Below are positions 17,381 to 26,613 of a DNA stretch of 64,000 bases, in pieces. Origin of the DNA: Bacteroidales bacterium (lineage in GTDB: Bacteria; Bacteroidota; Bacteroidia; Bacteroidales; UBA932); the NCBI GenBank assembly GCA_016287075.1, contig JAEEVC010000017.1:1-64000 (forward strand). Direction: 5' to 3'. The notes beneath the pieces were generated by a model. That model searched no databases. It was not told the origin of the DNA and worked only from the letters and a program-made list of their open reading frames with translations. The stretch's first letter is position 1. Every line of letters starts with the position of its first letter. The translations under genes and the position numbers were made by a program.

Positions 17381-20311
17381 ATGAAACGAACTTTGATTCT
17401 ACCCCTGGTTTTGACGGCCCTGGCCGCCTGTACCCAGGAATCCCTGTATCATGGCACTGGAGACGAAATCGTCTTCGGTGCCTCAACGGGTTATGAGAAC
17501 GGTCCGGAAACACGGACGGCATATAGCGGAGACCTGGTTGGAACCAGCCCGAAATACGAGCGCATCGACTGGGTGCCGGGTACGGACCGGATCCGTGTCT
17601 GGTGCGACCAGGCGACCCACAGATACAAGGACCAGCACTGGGCGGATTACAAGATTACGTCCGCGTCGAACACGAGCGGCCAGCAGAACAGTCGCGCGGA
17701 GATCGCCCCGATCGAGGAAAACGGCTATGCCAATGGCCTCGTGTGGGGTTCTCCGTCCGCAACCCATTATTTTTATGCCGTCTATCCGGCCGCGTCGATG
17801 GGCTCGACGGCTTCAGCCGCCTCCCTCTCAGGTGCTAACGGCAATAAGGCGACGGTCAGCGGGACGATTCCCGCCGAGCAGCCGGTGACATGGAATGCGT
17901 CGAAGCGCGAGTACAAGCCGGACATGAACTACGCGTACATGTACGCTGTCGCGAAGGTCAATCCCCAGACTTCCGGCAACGTATACCTGCCGTTCAGGCC
18001 GCTGATGAATGCCTATGAATTCACCCTGAAGGCCTTGAGCGGAAATGCTCCGACGACGAACCTGGTGTCGGTGACGCTTTCCTCTTCATCATCGGACATG
18101 TCGGGCGCTTTTTCCGCTACGCTTTCGGAGAACGGTCTGGACGGAGTGTCGGTGAGCGATGTCGGAGGTTCCGTTTCCGTATCCCTTGGAAGCGGTGTCC
18201 TGCTGAATGACAATCCGGTGAAGGTCACGTTGTTCGCCCTTCCGGTCGCCCAGACGGACCTGACACTGGAATTGAACTTCGCCGGCGGCGCCCGCCGCTC
18301 GCTGGCGCTGTCCACGACGGATTCCGGCGCGATTTCCGTCGATCCCGGACAGAAACTGTATGTCTCGAACCTGGCGACTCCCGCCGCGTTCTTCTATGAT
18401 ATGGTTACGATTCCGGACATCGAGATTTCCGGCGTGGCCGTCCTTGACGAGACAAGCAAGACTGTCACGGTGAATACGGAGAAAGACAGTGAAAACGGGT
18501 ACGGCGGTACGAACCGTGAAGCGCGGAAAACCGGTTGGAAGGCCTACTATGTGGATGGAAGCAAGTCCAAGCCGGCCAAAGGGACCGTCGTTACCGGCAA
18601 TGCGGATTATTCCGCGACTTCGCCCGACTGGATCAGCGTGACGGAAGGCGGCAGCGGCGCGGGCCTGGACGATGCCTTCAAGTTCAAGGTCCATGCTTCT
18701 CCGGTGGAAGGGGCACATGTCAAGACCGATGTCAGCCCCTGTGTAAGCGCCATGCTCCAAAAACTCCAGGGCAATAATCTCGGGACCGTGGATCTGTCCA
18801 AGTTGAATTTCCTGGAAGGAGGTACTTATTCCTCTGCCGAGACGGCCAACTGCTACATCATCAACGGGTATGGTACCTTCCTGATTCCTTTGGTGTATGG
18901 CAATGCATACAAGGGCGGGGACAATACCGGTGCTTATGCCTGGTCGACGGCAGCCGATTCGGAGCAGTACTTGCGCACCTTCGTCAATGCGGACGGGAAT
19001 GCGATCGCCAGTCCGTTCATCCTGAAAGATGGCAATCTGTCCAAACCCTCCCCGTACAACGGCTGCGTCGTCTGGCAGGATACCCAGAAGACCTTTGAGA
19101 TCGTGAAGGACAGTGACATTTCCATCTTGACATCCAAGCCTTCCGCCGGGGCCATCAACTGTGAATATCTTCAGTTTGAGATCAAACGGGAAAACATCAA
19201 GCCGGGCAATGTCATGATCGCCCTCCGGGATGCGAACAACAAAATCCTCTGGAGCTGGCATATCTGGGTCCGTGCGGACATCTCGTCCAGCGATGCTTCG
19301 GGATCGATCCCGGCCTCCGGGGACGATGCCAACAAGTTGCACGTGACCGAGGTAACCTATTTGCCCACTTCCAGTACTACAGCCACCATCGGTTTCCTCT
19401 CCGAACCGTTGGGGTGGACTCCGCCGCTTTCTTATGAGGGGGGAGATGCGCATGCCCGGAGTTACTGGATCGCCATTGTCAGTACGGAAACCCAGTCCGT
19501 CATAGGCAGCTTCAAGGTTTCACAAAGCGATCATCACCAGGACGAGTATGATTCGCAAAGCGAGAGCATCTACTCCGCTCCATACTATCAGTGGGGACGG
19601 AAAGATCCCTTCCTGCCGACTAACGGAAAATCCGTGAACAAAATCTGGACTTCCGCGCATTATCAGATTGCCGGGACTTCCAAGACGGAAGACAAACTGA
19701 AGTCAGAGCAGTTCAGCGGAACCAGTCCCCAGAAAATCGGGAAAACCATCCAGCGGCCCTACCTCTTCAACTTGAATTACAATGCCTATCCCGCATACAG
19801 GAATCTCTGGGACGGGGACTATAACGACACCGGAATGGTTTCATCCGAAGTGAGAAAAACGGTTTACGATCCATCGCCGAGAGGGTTTACCGTCATGCGC
19901 TATCGCGCTGTTACCGGCGCGGTCTCGGATGGCTCGAACACGTCCATCAACACCAGTGCAACGATTTATTCGATGTATTATCAGCCAAGGAGCAATGTGA
20001 ATTACAATTCAGAATGGCCGGCCGGACGGAGAATGACGTATAACCACACAAATAACACGTCCACTTATACGGTCTTTATTCCTGCATTGGGATGGAGAGG
20101 CTGGGATAACAGCCAGGTAATCTATAAATATAATAACGCAACTTGGGGAATCGGTTACCAGATTTATTATTGGACGGCTTCCTCCACGGATGATATGTAT
20201 GACTCCACTCATCTGGGTTCCTCCTTCCATTCGGCGGAGAACCTGTTCGACACCCATACGCGGGACAGGCGTACCGACGGCTTCCCGATCATTCCCACCC
20301 GCGAGGAGTAG
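17381..20311 (+). CDS. Large fimbrillin-family lipoprotein
   Basis: A 976-residue lipoprotein (lipobox Cys 17, LTALAAC). The N-terminal fimbrillin pattern is NGPETRTAYSG, YERIDWVPGTDRIRVWCDQ, HYFYAVYPA and PDMNYAYMYAVAK. The C-terminal module has LSKLNFLEGG, ETANCYIINGYG, WSWHIWV, YQWGRKDP (about 735) and KTVYDPSPRGFTV (about 825). It has the same two-module architecture as the 8632 and 20520 products, with a different segment between YQWGRKDP and NLW. It is 12 bp after the adhesin gene and 30 bp before small ORF C. Confidence 0.82.
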   Translation: MKRTLILPLVLTALAACTQESLYHGTGDEIVFGASTGYENGPETRTAYSGDLVGTSPKYERIDWVPGTDRIRVWCDQATHRYKDQHWADYKITSASNTSGQQNSRAEIAPIEENGYANGLVWGSPSATHYFYAVYPAASMGSTASAASLSGANGNKATVSGTIPAEQPVTWNASKREYKPDMNYAYMYAVAKVNPQTSGNVYLPFRPLMNAYEFTLKALSGNAPTTNLVSVTLSSSSSDMSGAFSATLSENGLDGVSVSDVGGSVSVSLGSGVLLNDNPVKVTLFALPVAQTDLTLELNFAGGARRSLALSTTDSGAISVDPGQKLYVSNLATPAAFFYDMVTIPDIEISGVAVLDETSKTVTVNTEKDSENGYGGTNREARKTGWKAYYVDGSKSKPAKGTVVTGNADYSATSPDWISVTEGGSGAGLDDAFKFKVHASPVEGAHVKTDVSPCVSAMLQKLQGNNLGTVDLSKLNFLEGGTYSSAETANCYIINGYGTFLIPLVYGNAYKGGDNTGAYAWSTAADSEQYLRTFVNADGNAIASPFILKDGNLSKPSPYNGCVVWQDTQKTFEIVKDSDISILTSKPSAGAINCEYLQFEIKRENIKPGNVMIALRDANNKILWSWHIWVRADISSSDASGSIPASGDDANKLHVTEVTYLPTSSTTATIGFLSEPLGWTPPLSYEGGDAHARSYWIAIVSTETQSVIGSFKVSQSDHHQDEYDSQSESIYSAPYYQWGRKDPFLPTNGKSVNKIWTSAHYQIAGTSKTEDKLKSEQFSGTSPQKIGKTIQRPYLFNLNYNAYPAYRNLWDGDYNDTGMVSSEVRKTVYDPSPRGFTVMRYRAVTGAVSDGSNTSINTSATIYSMYYQPRSNVNYNSEWPAGRRMTYNHTNNTSTYTVFIPALGWRGWDNSQVIYKYNNATWGIGYQIYYWTASSTDDMYDSTHLGSSFHSAENLFDTHTRDRRTDGFPIIPTREE

Positions 20312-20340
20312 TTTTTCCAAGATTATAACTATATCGAGAT

Positions 20341-20511
20341 ATGAAAGAACAATATGTCATTCCTCGGATAATCCAGGTAACGAAGGTCTGTCTGGAGCGG
20401 GATTTCCTGGAAGGGTCCTTGGATAAACTCACGGTAGAGAGTACCGGGCAGGAAGTGGAGACGTACGATTACAATTCATCCACCACGCAATTCAACCATG
20501 AATGGGAATAA
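20341..20511 (+). CDS. Small protein, fimbrillin-associated 56-aa family (C)
   Basis: A 56-residue ORF (MKEQYVIPRIIQV) closely related to small ORF A at 7302: the block LTVESTGQEVET is identical, followed by YDYNSS versus FDFNS and an FNH-x-W ending in both. The N-terminus shares Y-x-x-P and L-E-R-D-F-L with small ORF B. It ends 8 bp before the next lipoprotein start. There is no signal peptide; function unknown. Confidence 0.72.
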   Translation: MKEQYVIPRIIQVTKVCLERDFLEGSLDKLTVESTGQEVETYDYNSSTTQFNHEWE

Positions 20512-20519
20512 TTGATAAT

Positions 20520-23232
20520 ATGAAAAATAAGGCTTTGTTTTTGATGTTTTTACCGCTGCTCCTTTGGGGCTGCGGTAAAAGTGTTTATATCCCGGGACAG
20601 AAAGTGCACTTCCGGGCGGCATCCCCCGAGGTCAAGACGCGTACCGCGTATGAGGGTACCGTGTCCGGCGGCTGGGAGCGGATCAACTGGGTTTCGGAGG
20701 AGGATGTCCTTCGGATTTATTGCGCGGAAACGCCCGAGAAATCGGCCGATTACAAGGTCGGCACGGTGACGGACCTGTCAGCAAAGTCGAGCCAGGCCGA
20801 TATCCGGGAAGTGGGCGCGCCCCTTACCTGGGGCAGCGAGGACCCGCACACGTTCTACGGCATGTATCCGTCTCCGCAGGCGTTCGCTTCGGATGATCCC
20901 AATAAGGCGGCCTTCTCCCTCACGGACGAGCGCGCCGAATGGATGATTCCGGCGACGCAGTCGGTGACCCGCGTGGGCGAGACCTCGGATTATGCGCCGG
21001 ACATGCGCTATGCCACCATGCTGGCCAAGCAGGTCGGCTCCCAGAGCGACGAGACCGTGAACATCCCGTTCTATCCGATGTTCAATGCATTCAAGATCAG
21101 CATTTCCGCGGGGGATAACGACGAACTGCATGTGACTTCGTTCACCCTTACGGAGGGTGGCGAGGACGGCGTGACGGCCGGCATGGATGCCTGCCGATTT
21201 CCCGACAGGCGGAACGCCGGAAGGGACGGGTTTCTATGAAGTTCCCGCTGTCAAAATGACTGCCCAGCCCGTGATGTCGCACGAAGAGCGGCTGCGGACG
21301 GCATGGACCGAAGAAATCGCCGCAGCGCACCGGAATCCTTCCAACCGGTTCGACGAGCCCCGTCTTGACCTGTCAAAGTGGAATTTCGTTTCCCACCGGC
21401 TGGAGAACCGGACCACGGCGAACTGCTATATCGTGCAGGGCCCCGGCAAGTACATGTTCCCGATGGTATATGGTAATGCCGTCGATCTGATCTGCTACAA
21501 TACGGCGGATAATCAGTCGTCCTATGAGCCTTCGGTGTCCGGCGCCGGTGTTTTGAACCAGTTCCGGAACCATGTCCGGAATGCGACGGACTATGAGTGG
21601 ACCATGACCCCTTACCGGATCAAGCAGCCGTGGGTTTCCCGGGATGCGAACTTTGGAGCGAATTGCACCGAGGTCGGAATCCTGTGGCAGGATATGGACG
21701 GGACGGTCATCACCAACCTGACGACGGTGGATGAGTTTACCTACGCGAATGGCAAGGCCGACCGGTTTGTCTGCTTCGACATCCCCGCCGAGACCATCAA
21801 GCCCGGCAACGTGGTCATTTATGTCAAGGATACCGGGCTGACCGAAGAGTCGGGATCGGGACATCCCGTCGCCTGGTCCTGGCATATCTGGATCACGGAC
21901 CAGAACATGTTCCCGGTGCGGATGAAGAACAATTCCAATTCGGCCGGGTTCCCGGTCCAGCCGGTCAATCTGGGCTGGGTGGACGGCGAGGAAGGTTTGT
22001 ATTATCCCGCCCGTACCGGTCAGGTCCGTTTCGTGGCCGCTGACAGCGCGGGTGATTATGCGGATGTGGAACTGACGCAGGATGAGTACGAGAAGATGTC
22101 CACGTCCGGCCATGCTCCTTTCTATCAGTGGGGCCGGAAAGATCCGCTCCAGTCCACGGCGACGGCCGTCACCGATGAACTCCACCATGTCTATTATTCG
22201 ATCCGGCATCCCGAGGTGTTCCTGGGGCAGCATACCAGTACCATCACCCAGTTCGACTGGACGGACAATGGATACCGCAACCTGTGGAAATCGGAGAACA
22301 AGAAGTACGGCCGCACCGACCGCACGGCTACGACCGGCCGCAAGACGGTGTATGACCCCTGCCCGAGAGGTTATGTCATGGCTCCGGGTACAACCTGGGA
22401 CGATGTCCACAAGACGGGCAGCGAATGGACCGGCAGTGGCTGGATTATTCCTTCCGGCATGAACGACGGGCGGAAGACCTATCTGCCGGCAGCGGGTTAT
22501 CTGCGGGTGGAGAATCCGTCCGGACTGGAAAGCGCCCATTATCTGGGTCTTCAGAACAGCGGCTCGAAGGGGTATTATTGGACGGATTTCCCCTCTTCCA
22601 TCGGTGTTCACCGTCAGAGCTTCGCCCTGAAATTCGAATCGTCGGAAAGCAGTTTCGAGGTTAATGACGAAATGATGCGTGCTTACGGATGCTCGGTCCG
22701 CTGCGTCCGGGAAGACCGTTTCACGGATGACAAGGAAGGCGGCGAAGCGCCGGCCTATGTGGATGATCAGCCGGAGACGCTGGCAGAGGATAATAATTAC
22801 GAGATTGCGTTCTATACGACTCAGGTGATAAGGGACAATATCACCTCCTTGGATGAGGCTTCGGAGATTATCCTGCATGAGAGCCTGCAGTTTGTCACTG
22901 AGAATCCGTTCTCAGTCACGCCTGCGCTTTCGGTTTATTTCGGGAACAGTGATGAGAACCTGCGCTCTCAGGTGAATCTGGAAGCCGGCTCGACGCTGAC
23001 CATCGCCCTCTCGGCCAAGGGACAGGTTGCCGCCAAGCAGATCAAGGTCAACTGCCTGAGCAGCGAATCCGGCGCCACGCTGGATGTCAATGGCCTGGGT
23101 GCGAAGAGCATCTACAATGCCGGCGAATCCACCCTGGTCGCGTATGACATCAACCCGGCTTCGACCATCACATCCATCTCGCTCACGGCGAGCAAGTTGA
23201 CTGCCATCTACTCCATCACCGTGGAGTTCTGA
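20520..23232 (+). pseudogene. Frameshifted fimbrillin-family lipoprotein
   Basis: Two overlapping frames (20520-21239 and 21187-23232) together make one fimbrillin lipoprotein. The first has the signal peptide and lipobox (LLLWGC), VKTRTAYEG, GWERINW and PHTFYGMYPSP; the second has LSKWNFV, TANCYIVQGPG, WSWHIWI, YQWGRKDP and KTVYDPCPRGYV plus a C-terminal beta domain. A tandem TGCC-TGCC at 21188-21195 lies in the overlap; removing one TGCC rejoins the frames (GMDADFPTGG) into a 902-residue product. It may be an inactivated gene, a slipped-strand off-state or a sequencing error. As written, translation ends 26 codons before a full-length protein is possible. Confidence 0.75.
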
Positions 23233-23253
23233 CACCGGCTTTCGCCCGGATGA

Positions 23254-23284
23254 AAAAGTAGCGGGGTTTTGCTCCGCTACTTTT
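23254..23284 (+). terminator. Rho-independent terminator of the fimbrillin locus
   Basis: An 11-bp stem (23254-23264 with 23274-23284), 9-nt loop and T-run end the long plus-strand run 22 bp after the last stop codon. A similar GTAGCG hairpin is found at 25382-25405. Confidence 0.85.
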
Positions 23285-23323
23285 CGTATTTCCGGGCTTG
23301 CATGGCCATTGTCGGCGCTTCAG

Positions 23324-23368
23324 GGATCCGCTGCCCCAGGCCCCAACCCGTGCACACTTGCTAAGTGT
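23324..23368 (+). repeat. 45-bp direct repeat, copy 1 (copy 2 at 23684-23728)
   Basis: Thirty-nine of 45 positions match 23684-23728, exactly 360 bp downstream. The last 19 bases are identical and include the inverted repeat ACACTT-GCT-AAGTGT. Confidence 0.75.
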
Positions 23369-23379
23369 AAGCCCTCATC

Positions 23380-23417
23380 CGCCAGTCCGTGTGCAAATCA
23401 GGCCGTTCTCGCTTACA
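23380..23417 (+). repeat. Left arm of a 38-bp inverted repeat
   Basis: It matches the reverse complement of 25438-25475 at 34 of 38 positions. The two arms bracket the intact Rpn-like nuclease and its duplicated fragment. Confidence 0.75.
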
Positions 23418-23712
23418 GCGGCAGGAAATCAACTTAACGGTAAGCAGAAGCGTACCTTTTCGCTTACATCTGCAGGGCAGGACGGACGGTGGATACCTTT
23501 CTCCCCTTGCCGTTGGCAAGGCCGGCCCTTCCTGCCCGTCGTTGCAACTATTCCCCCTCGCCGCGGGCAAGACCGTTCCGCCGGAATCTAAGTGTACATG
23601 ACAAGGCAGGCAAAAGGGCATTTCGCCGCACACTTAGTGCGCCAAAAGGCCATTCCTCCCCGTTCCGACACCTATGTGTACAAGGAACCGCCGCCCCAGC
23701 CCCACCCCCGTG

Positions 23713-23810
23713 CACACTTGCTAAGTGTGCTGCCGCATATGGCCGGCAGACCGCACACTTGGTAAGTGTGCTGCCGCATATGGCTGGCGCACTGCACACT
23801 TGCTAAGTGT
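23713..23810 (+). repeat. 41-bp tandem repeat, about 2.4 units
   Basis: Units start at 23713, 23754 and 23795. Each begins with CACACTTG(C/G)TAAGTGT, a small palindrome, and the first two continue with GCTGCCGCATATGGC. The first unit overlaps copy 2 of the 45-bp direct repeat. Confidence 0.8.
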
Positions 23811-24198
23811 ACCGCCACACATAACACTTGTCCTCCTCGAAAAGCGAAAGCACCAGTCTCCGCGATATCCCCTTTCCCCATAAGAGCTACAGCGCTGCAT
23901 CTCCGCAATTCTCCCCATCCCGCAATGCGCCTCCGCCCGTGAACGCGACAAAACCGTCCCGCCATTGCGCTCACAGCGGGAAAACGCCCGAAAGCGGCCT
24001 CTTCCGTGCCGCGAAAGGGAAATCCGCCGGCATTCATTGCGCTCGCGGCGACCGCAACAGGCATCCGCAACAAGCCAACACGCATGCGCAAAAATGCGAA
24101 AACATTAAAACCAGCCGACCGCAGGAAAAAGTTTTTCCGTTTCACGGGGTTGCTTTCCGGGAAAACGTCCCATGTTTGCATCGAACCAAATCACACGC

Positions 24199-25143
24199 AT
24201 GATGGACACTGACAAAACCACCAACACCCTCCCGGAGAACTTCGCTCCCGTGTTCCTCGACCCCACGGTCGACTGGGCATTCAAGTACATCTTCTCGCAC
24301 GAGGAAGTGCTTCGCAAGTTGCTCAATGACCTCCTTCCCGTCCAGGTCGGGGCCATCGAATACCTTCCCAACGAGATTCCTGTCCTGTCCGAAAAGGACA
24401 AGCGCTCCATCTTTGATGTCGTCTGCATGAACCGCCAAACCGGCAAGCGTTTTATCGTCGAAATGCAGTCTAACAATGATATGGACATGGACGACCGCCT
24501 CTTCTTCTACGGAGCATCCCTCGTCCACCGCCAGATTGAGCGCGGCAATCCCGACTACAGCCTCGCGCCTGTCTATGTCGTATGCCTGGCGAACTACTCA
24601 CGGAAACATATGGACGCGCCGGAGGACAAGATCCTTTTCCGCTACGGCTTCCGGGAGGAGGAGACGCATGAACCCTATGGGAACCAGCTGACTATCTGCC
24701 GGTTGGAGTTGCTCCGTCTCGGGAAGCAGGCGGAGAGGTGCCGCGGAAACGTGGAAAAGTGGGCCTATTATCTGAAAAATATGCCTACCTTTGCCACGAA
24801 GCCTGCGGGCGCCGACGAAGAGTTCGATGCGTTCTTCGATGCCGCGCGCTTCGCGGAGCTTCCGGAGACCGACAAACAGCAATACTACAAGGCCATGAAA
24901 AGCGAATACGAGTTCCGCGTCACCACGCAATACAGCTATAATGAGGGCATGGAAATAGGGATGGAAAGGGGCAGAAAAGAAGGCAGAGCAGAAGGCCGCG
25001 CGGAAGGTCGAACGGAAGGCAGAGCAGAAGGCCGCGCGGAAACTGCCCGCGCGATGCTTGCGGACGGGGTGGACCCTGTGCGCATTACAAAGTACACCGG
25101 CCTGAGCGCCGAGGAACTTGAGGCGCTGAAAGTGTTGAAGTAA
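24199..25143 (+). CDS. Rpn-like PD-(D/E)XK nuclease family putative transposase
   Basis: A 314-residue protein of the Rpn / PDDEXK_2 family, often annotated as recombination-promoting nuclease or putative transposase. The N-terminal family signature is DPTVDWAFKYIFS. The probable catalytic residues are D73 (KRSIFDVV) and E88-x-Q90 (FIVEMQ), followed by the RLFFYGASLVHRQI helix. The C-terminus has EGRA repeats encoded by a short tandem duplication and ends with a helical TARAMLADGVDP...LSAEELEAL segment. ATG 24199 is chosen by comparison with the decayed copy; ATG 24172 is in frame. Family proteins promote RecA-independent recombination; target specificity is unknown. Confidence 0.85.
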   Translation: MMDTDKTTNTLPENFAPVFLDPTVDWAFKYIFSHEEVLRKLLNDLLPVQVGAIEYLPNEIPVLSEKDKRSIFDVVCMNRQTGKRFIVEMQSNNDMDMDDRLFFYGASLVHRQIERGNPDYSLAPVYVVCLANYSRKHMDAPEDKILFRYGFREEETHEPYGNQLTICRLELLRLGKQAERCRGNVEKWAYYLKNMPTFATKPAGADEEFDAFFDAARFAELPETDKQQYYKAMKSEYEFRVTTQYSYNEGMEIGMERGRKEGRAEGRAEGRTEGRAEGRAETARAMLADGVDPVRITKYTGLSAEELEALKVLK

Positions 25144-25149
25144 TTGACA

Positions 25150-25385
25150 ATGCGGGCGCCGGCAAGGAGTTCGATGCGTTCTTTGATGCTGCGCGTTTCG
25201 CGGAGCTTCCGGAGGACGACAAACAGCAATACTACAAGGCCATGAAAAGCGAATACGAGATCCGCGTCACCACGCAATACAGCTATAATGAAGGAAAGGC
25301 GGATGGTCGTGCAGAGATTCTCCAGGCCATGCTTGCGGAGGGTGTGGATCCGGCCATTATTGCCAAGTATATTTTACAAAAGTAG
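25150..25385 (+). pseudogene. Duplicated C-terminal fragment of the Rpn-like nuclease
   Basis: This frame encodes a near copy of the C-terminal part of the preceding protein (EFDAFFDAARFAELPEDDKQ, then YYKAMKSEYE, then TTQYSYNEG and ILQAMLAEGVDPAIIAKY), with no start codon or catalytic region. It begins 7 bp after the intact gene's stop. It is a remnant of tandem duplication or of recombination between two family members. Confidence 0.8.
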
Positions 25386-25405
25386 CGAGGATTACTCCCC
25401 GCTAC
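25382..25405 (+). terminator. Hairpin after the nuclease fragment
   Basis: Nine-bp arms with one mismatch (25382-25390, 25397-25405) and a 6-nt loop. The sequence resembles the terminator stem at 23254-23284 (GTAGCGG...CCGCTAC). No strong T-run follows, so its terminator role is uncertain. Confidence 0.45.
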
Positions 25406-25437
25406 AATATGCGCAGTTTATCGTACGCTCGCGCCGA

Positions 25438-25475
25438 TGTAAGCGAAAAGGGCCTGATTAGCACACGGAGTGGCG
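25438..25475 (-). repeat. Right arm of the 38-bp inverted repeat
   Basis: The reverse complement matches 23380-23417 at 34 of 38 positions. A 16-base part of it also matches 23455-23470 exactly in reverse complement. Confidence 0.75.
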
Positions 25476-25549
25476 GGACAGTTCGGCATGTCGCGTGTCG
25501 TTCCGGACGGGAAGGAACGGCAGTTGCAACCGGCAGGAGAATCTTGGAC

Positions 25550-26241
25550 TTACAGCGCTTTCAGATCTTCAGCGGAAATACCGCTTGCCGCGCTGACAAT
25601 CGCAGGATCGATGCCTCTTGAGAGAAGTTCTTTCGCCATCTCGGCCTTTCCTTGCGCAACGCCTTTCTCCAAACCTTTCTCCATCCCCATTTCCAAGCCC
25701 TTCTCCATGCCTTTCTCCATTCCCTCGCGGAAACTGTATTCCGTGGCGACGCGCATTTCGTATTCGTTTTTCATGGCCAGATAGTAATCCTGTTTGTCCT
25801 TCTCCTGAAGCAGGCTGACGTCCGCGGCCGCAAAGAACGGCGCAAAGGATTCATCGTCAGGCTTCTTTGCAAATGTAGGCATATTTTTCAAATAGTACGC
25901 CCACTTCTCGATGGTTCCTTCGCACTTTTCCGCCTGCTTGCGAAGACGCAGCAGCTCCAGGCGGCAGATCGTGAGCTGATTTCCGTAGGGTTCGTTCGTC
26001 TCCACCTCGCGGAGCGTGTAGCGGAAGAAGATCTTGTCCTCCGGCGCACCGGGATCTCGTTCGGGAGATACTCGATTTCGCCGACATCGACCGGGAGCAG
26101 GTCGTTGAGCAGTTTGCGGAGGACTTCCTCATAGGAGAAGATGTACTTGAATGCCCAGTCGACGGTGGGGTCCATGAACGGCGGGAGCGGATAGTCGTCC
26201 CGGCTGTCGTGCGATGATGTGTGCAGTTTGTTTTTCTTCAT
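25550..26241 (-). pseudogene. Rpn-like nuclease copy lacking the catalytic core
   Basis: A second family member on the minus strand. The N-terminal part (FMDPTVDWAFKYIFSYEEVL ... YLPNEIPV) is joined directly to sequence equivalent to APEDKI-F-FRY of the intact copy, out of frame. About 75-80 residues are missing, including the D and E-x-Q catalytic residues. The rest (NEPYGNQLTICRLELLRL ... GISAEDLKAL, with MEKG repeats) stays open in the shifted frame to 25550. It cannot encode an active nuclease. Confidence 0.85.
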
Positions 26242-26400
26242 GGCAAGATCCAATCTGGTTTCCCTGCAAACATCGACAGATTATTCGGATAGCATCCCCC
26301 CGAAACGGAAAATTTTTTTCGCGTTTTTACCGGTTTTAATGCTTTTGGCGAATTGAGAGTCGCAGCGACTTGCTGCGAGTAGCACGCAACGAAGGAATTG

Positions 26401-26485
26401 TGAAATAATAACCTGCATCACCGGTGTCTGCTGCTTCGCAGCCCTGTCCGGGTAAATGCCACCGGCGACGCAGGTTATTCTTTCT
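26401..26485. repeat. Long palindromic element, copy 2
   Basis: It has the same 26-33-26 layout as 1505-1589. The 33-nt loop and flanking stem ends are identical; the lower stem differs but keeps pairing. Read as minus-strand RNA, the substituted part pairs fully with two G-U wobbles. The shared sequence extends a few bases beyond both arms. Confidence 0.85.
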
Positions 26486-26499
26486 GTTTTACTAAGCGA

Positions 26500-26544
26500 A
26501 AGTGGCAGCAACTTGCCGTAACCTCGGAAAAGTTGCTGCTACTT
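26500..26544 (+). repeat. 15-bp inverted repeat (hairpin)
   Basis: Arms 26500-26514 and 26530-26544 match at 14 of 15 positions, with a 15-nt loop. The odd pair is a G-U wobble in plus-strand RNA. Role unknown. Confidence 0.6.
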
Positions 26545-26613
26545 GCATTATACTCGGTAGAATTTACACGTCCTTCGTCGGCGGCTTACGTATCCAACTT
26601 ATACAAGAAAACT

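Larger units (their letters stand above)
23285..24198. other. Repeat-rich region without a credible gene
   Basis: About 900 bp between the fimbrillin terminator and the Rpn-like nuclease. Short open frames in it have no start signals, relatives or sensible composition. It holds a 45-bp direct repeat, a 41-bp tandem repeat, one arm of a 38-bp inverted repeat, and from about 24100 an upstream region also conserved in front of the second, decayed nuclease copy. Confidence 0.7.

Noticed and set aside
23713..23810. CRISPR array
   Set aside because: Periodic units at 41 bp with a short palindrome looked array-like, but there are only 2.4 units, the 'spacers' are themselves repeats, and no cas gene is nearby.
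23291..24171. Short open frames in the repeat region as genes
   Set aside because: They have no ribosome-binding sites or family resemblance, conflict with each other on both strands and consist partly of the tandem repeats.
26281..26511. Minus-strand 76-codon frame across palindromic element copy 2
   Set aside because: The similar frame at copy 1 arises only from the repeat sequence itself; flanking parts are unrelated, so this is the repeat read as codons.
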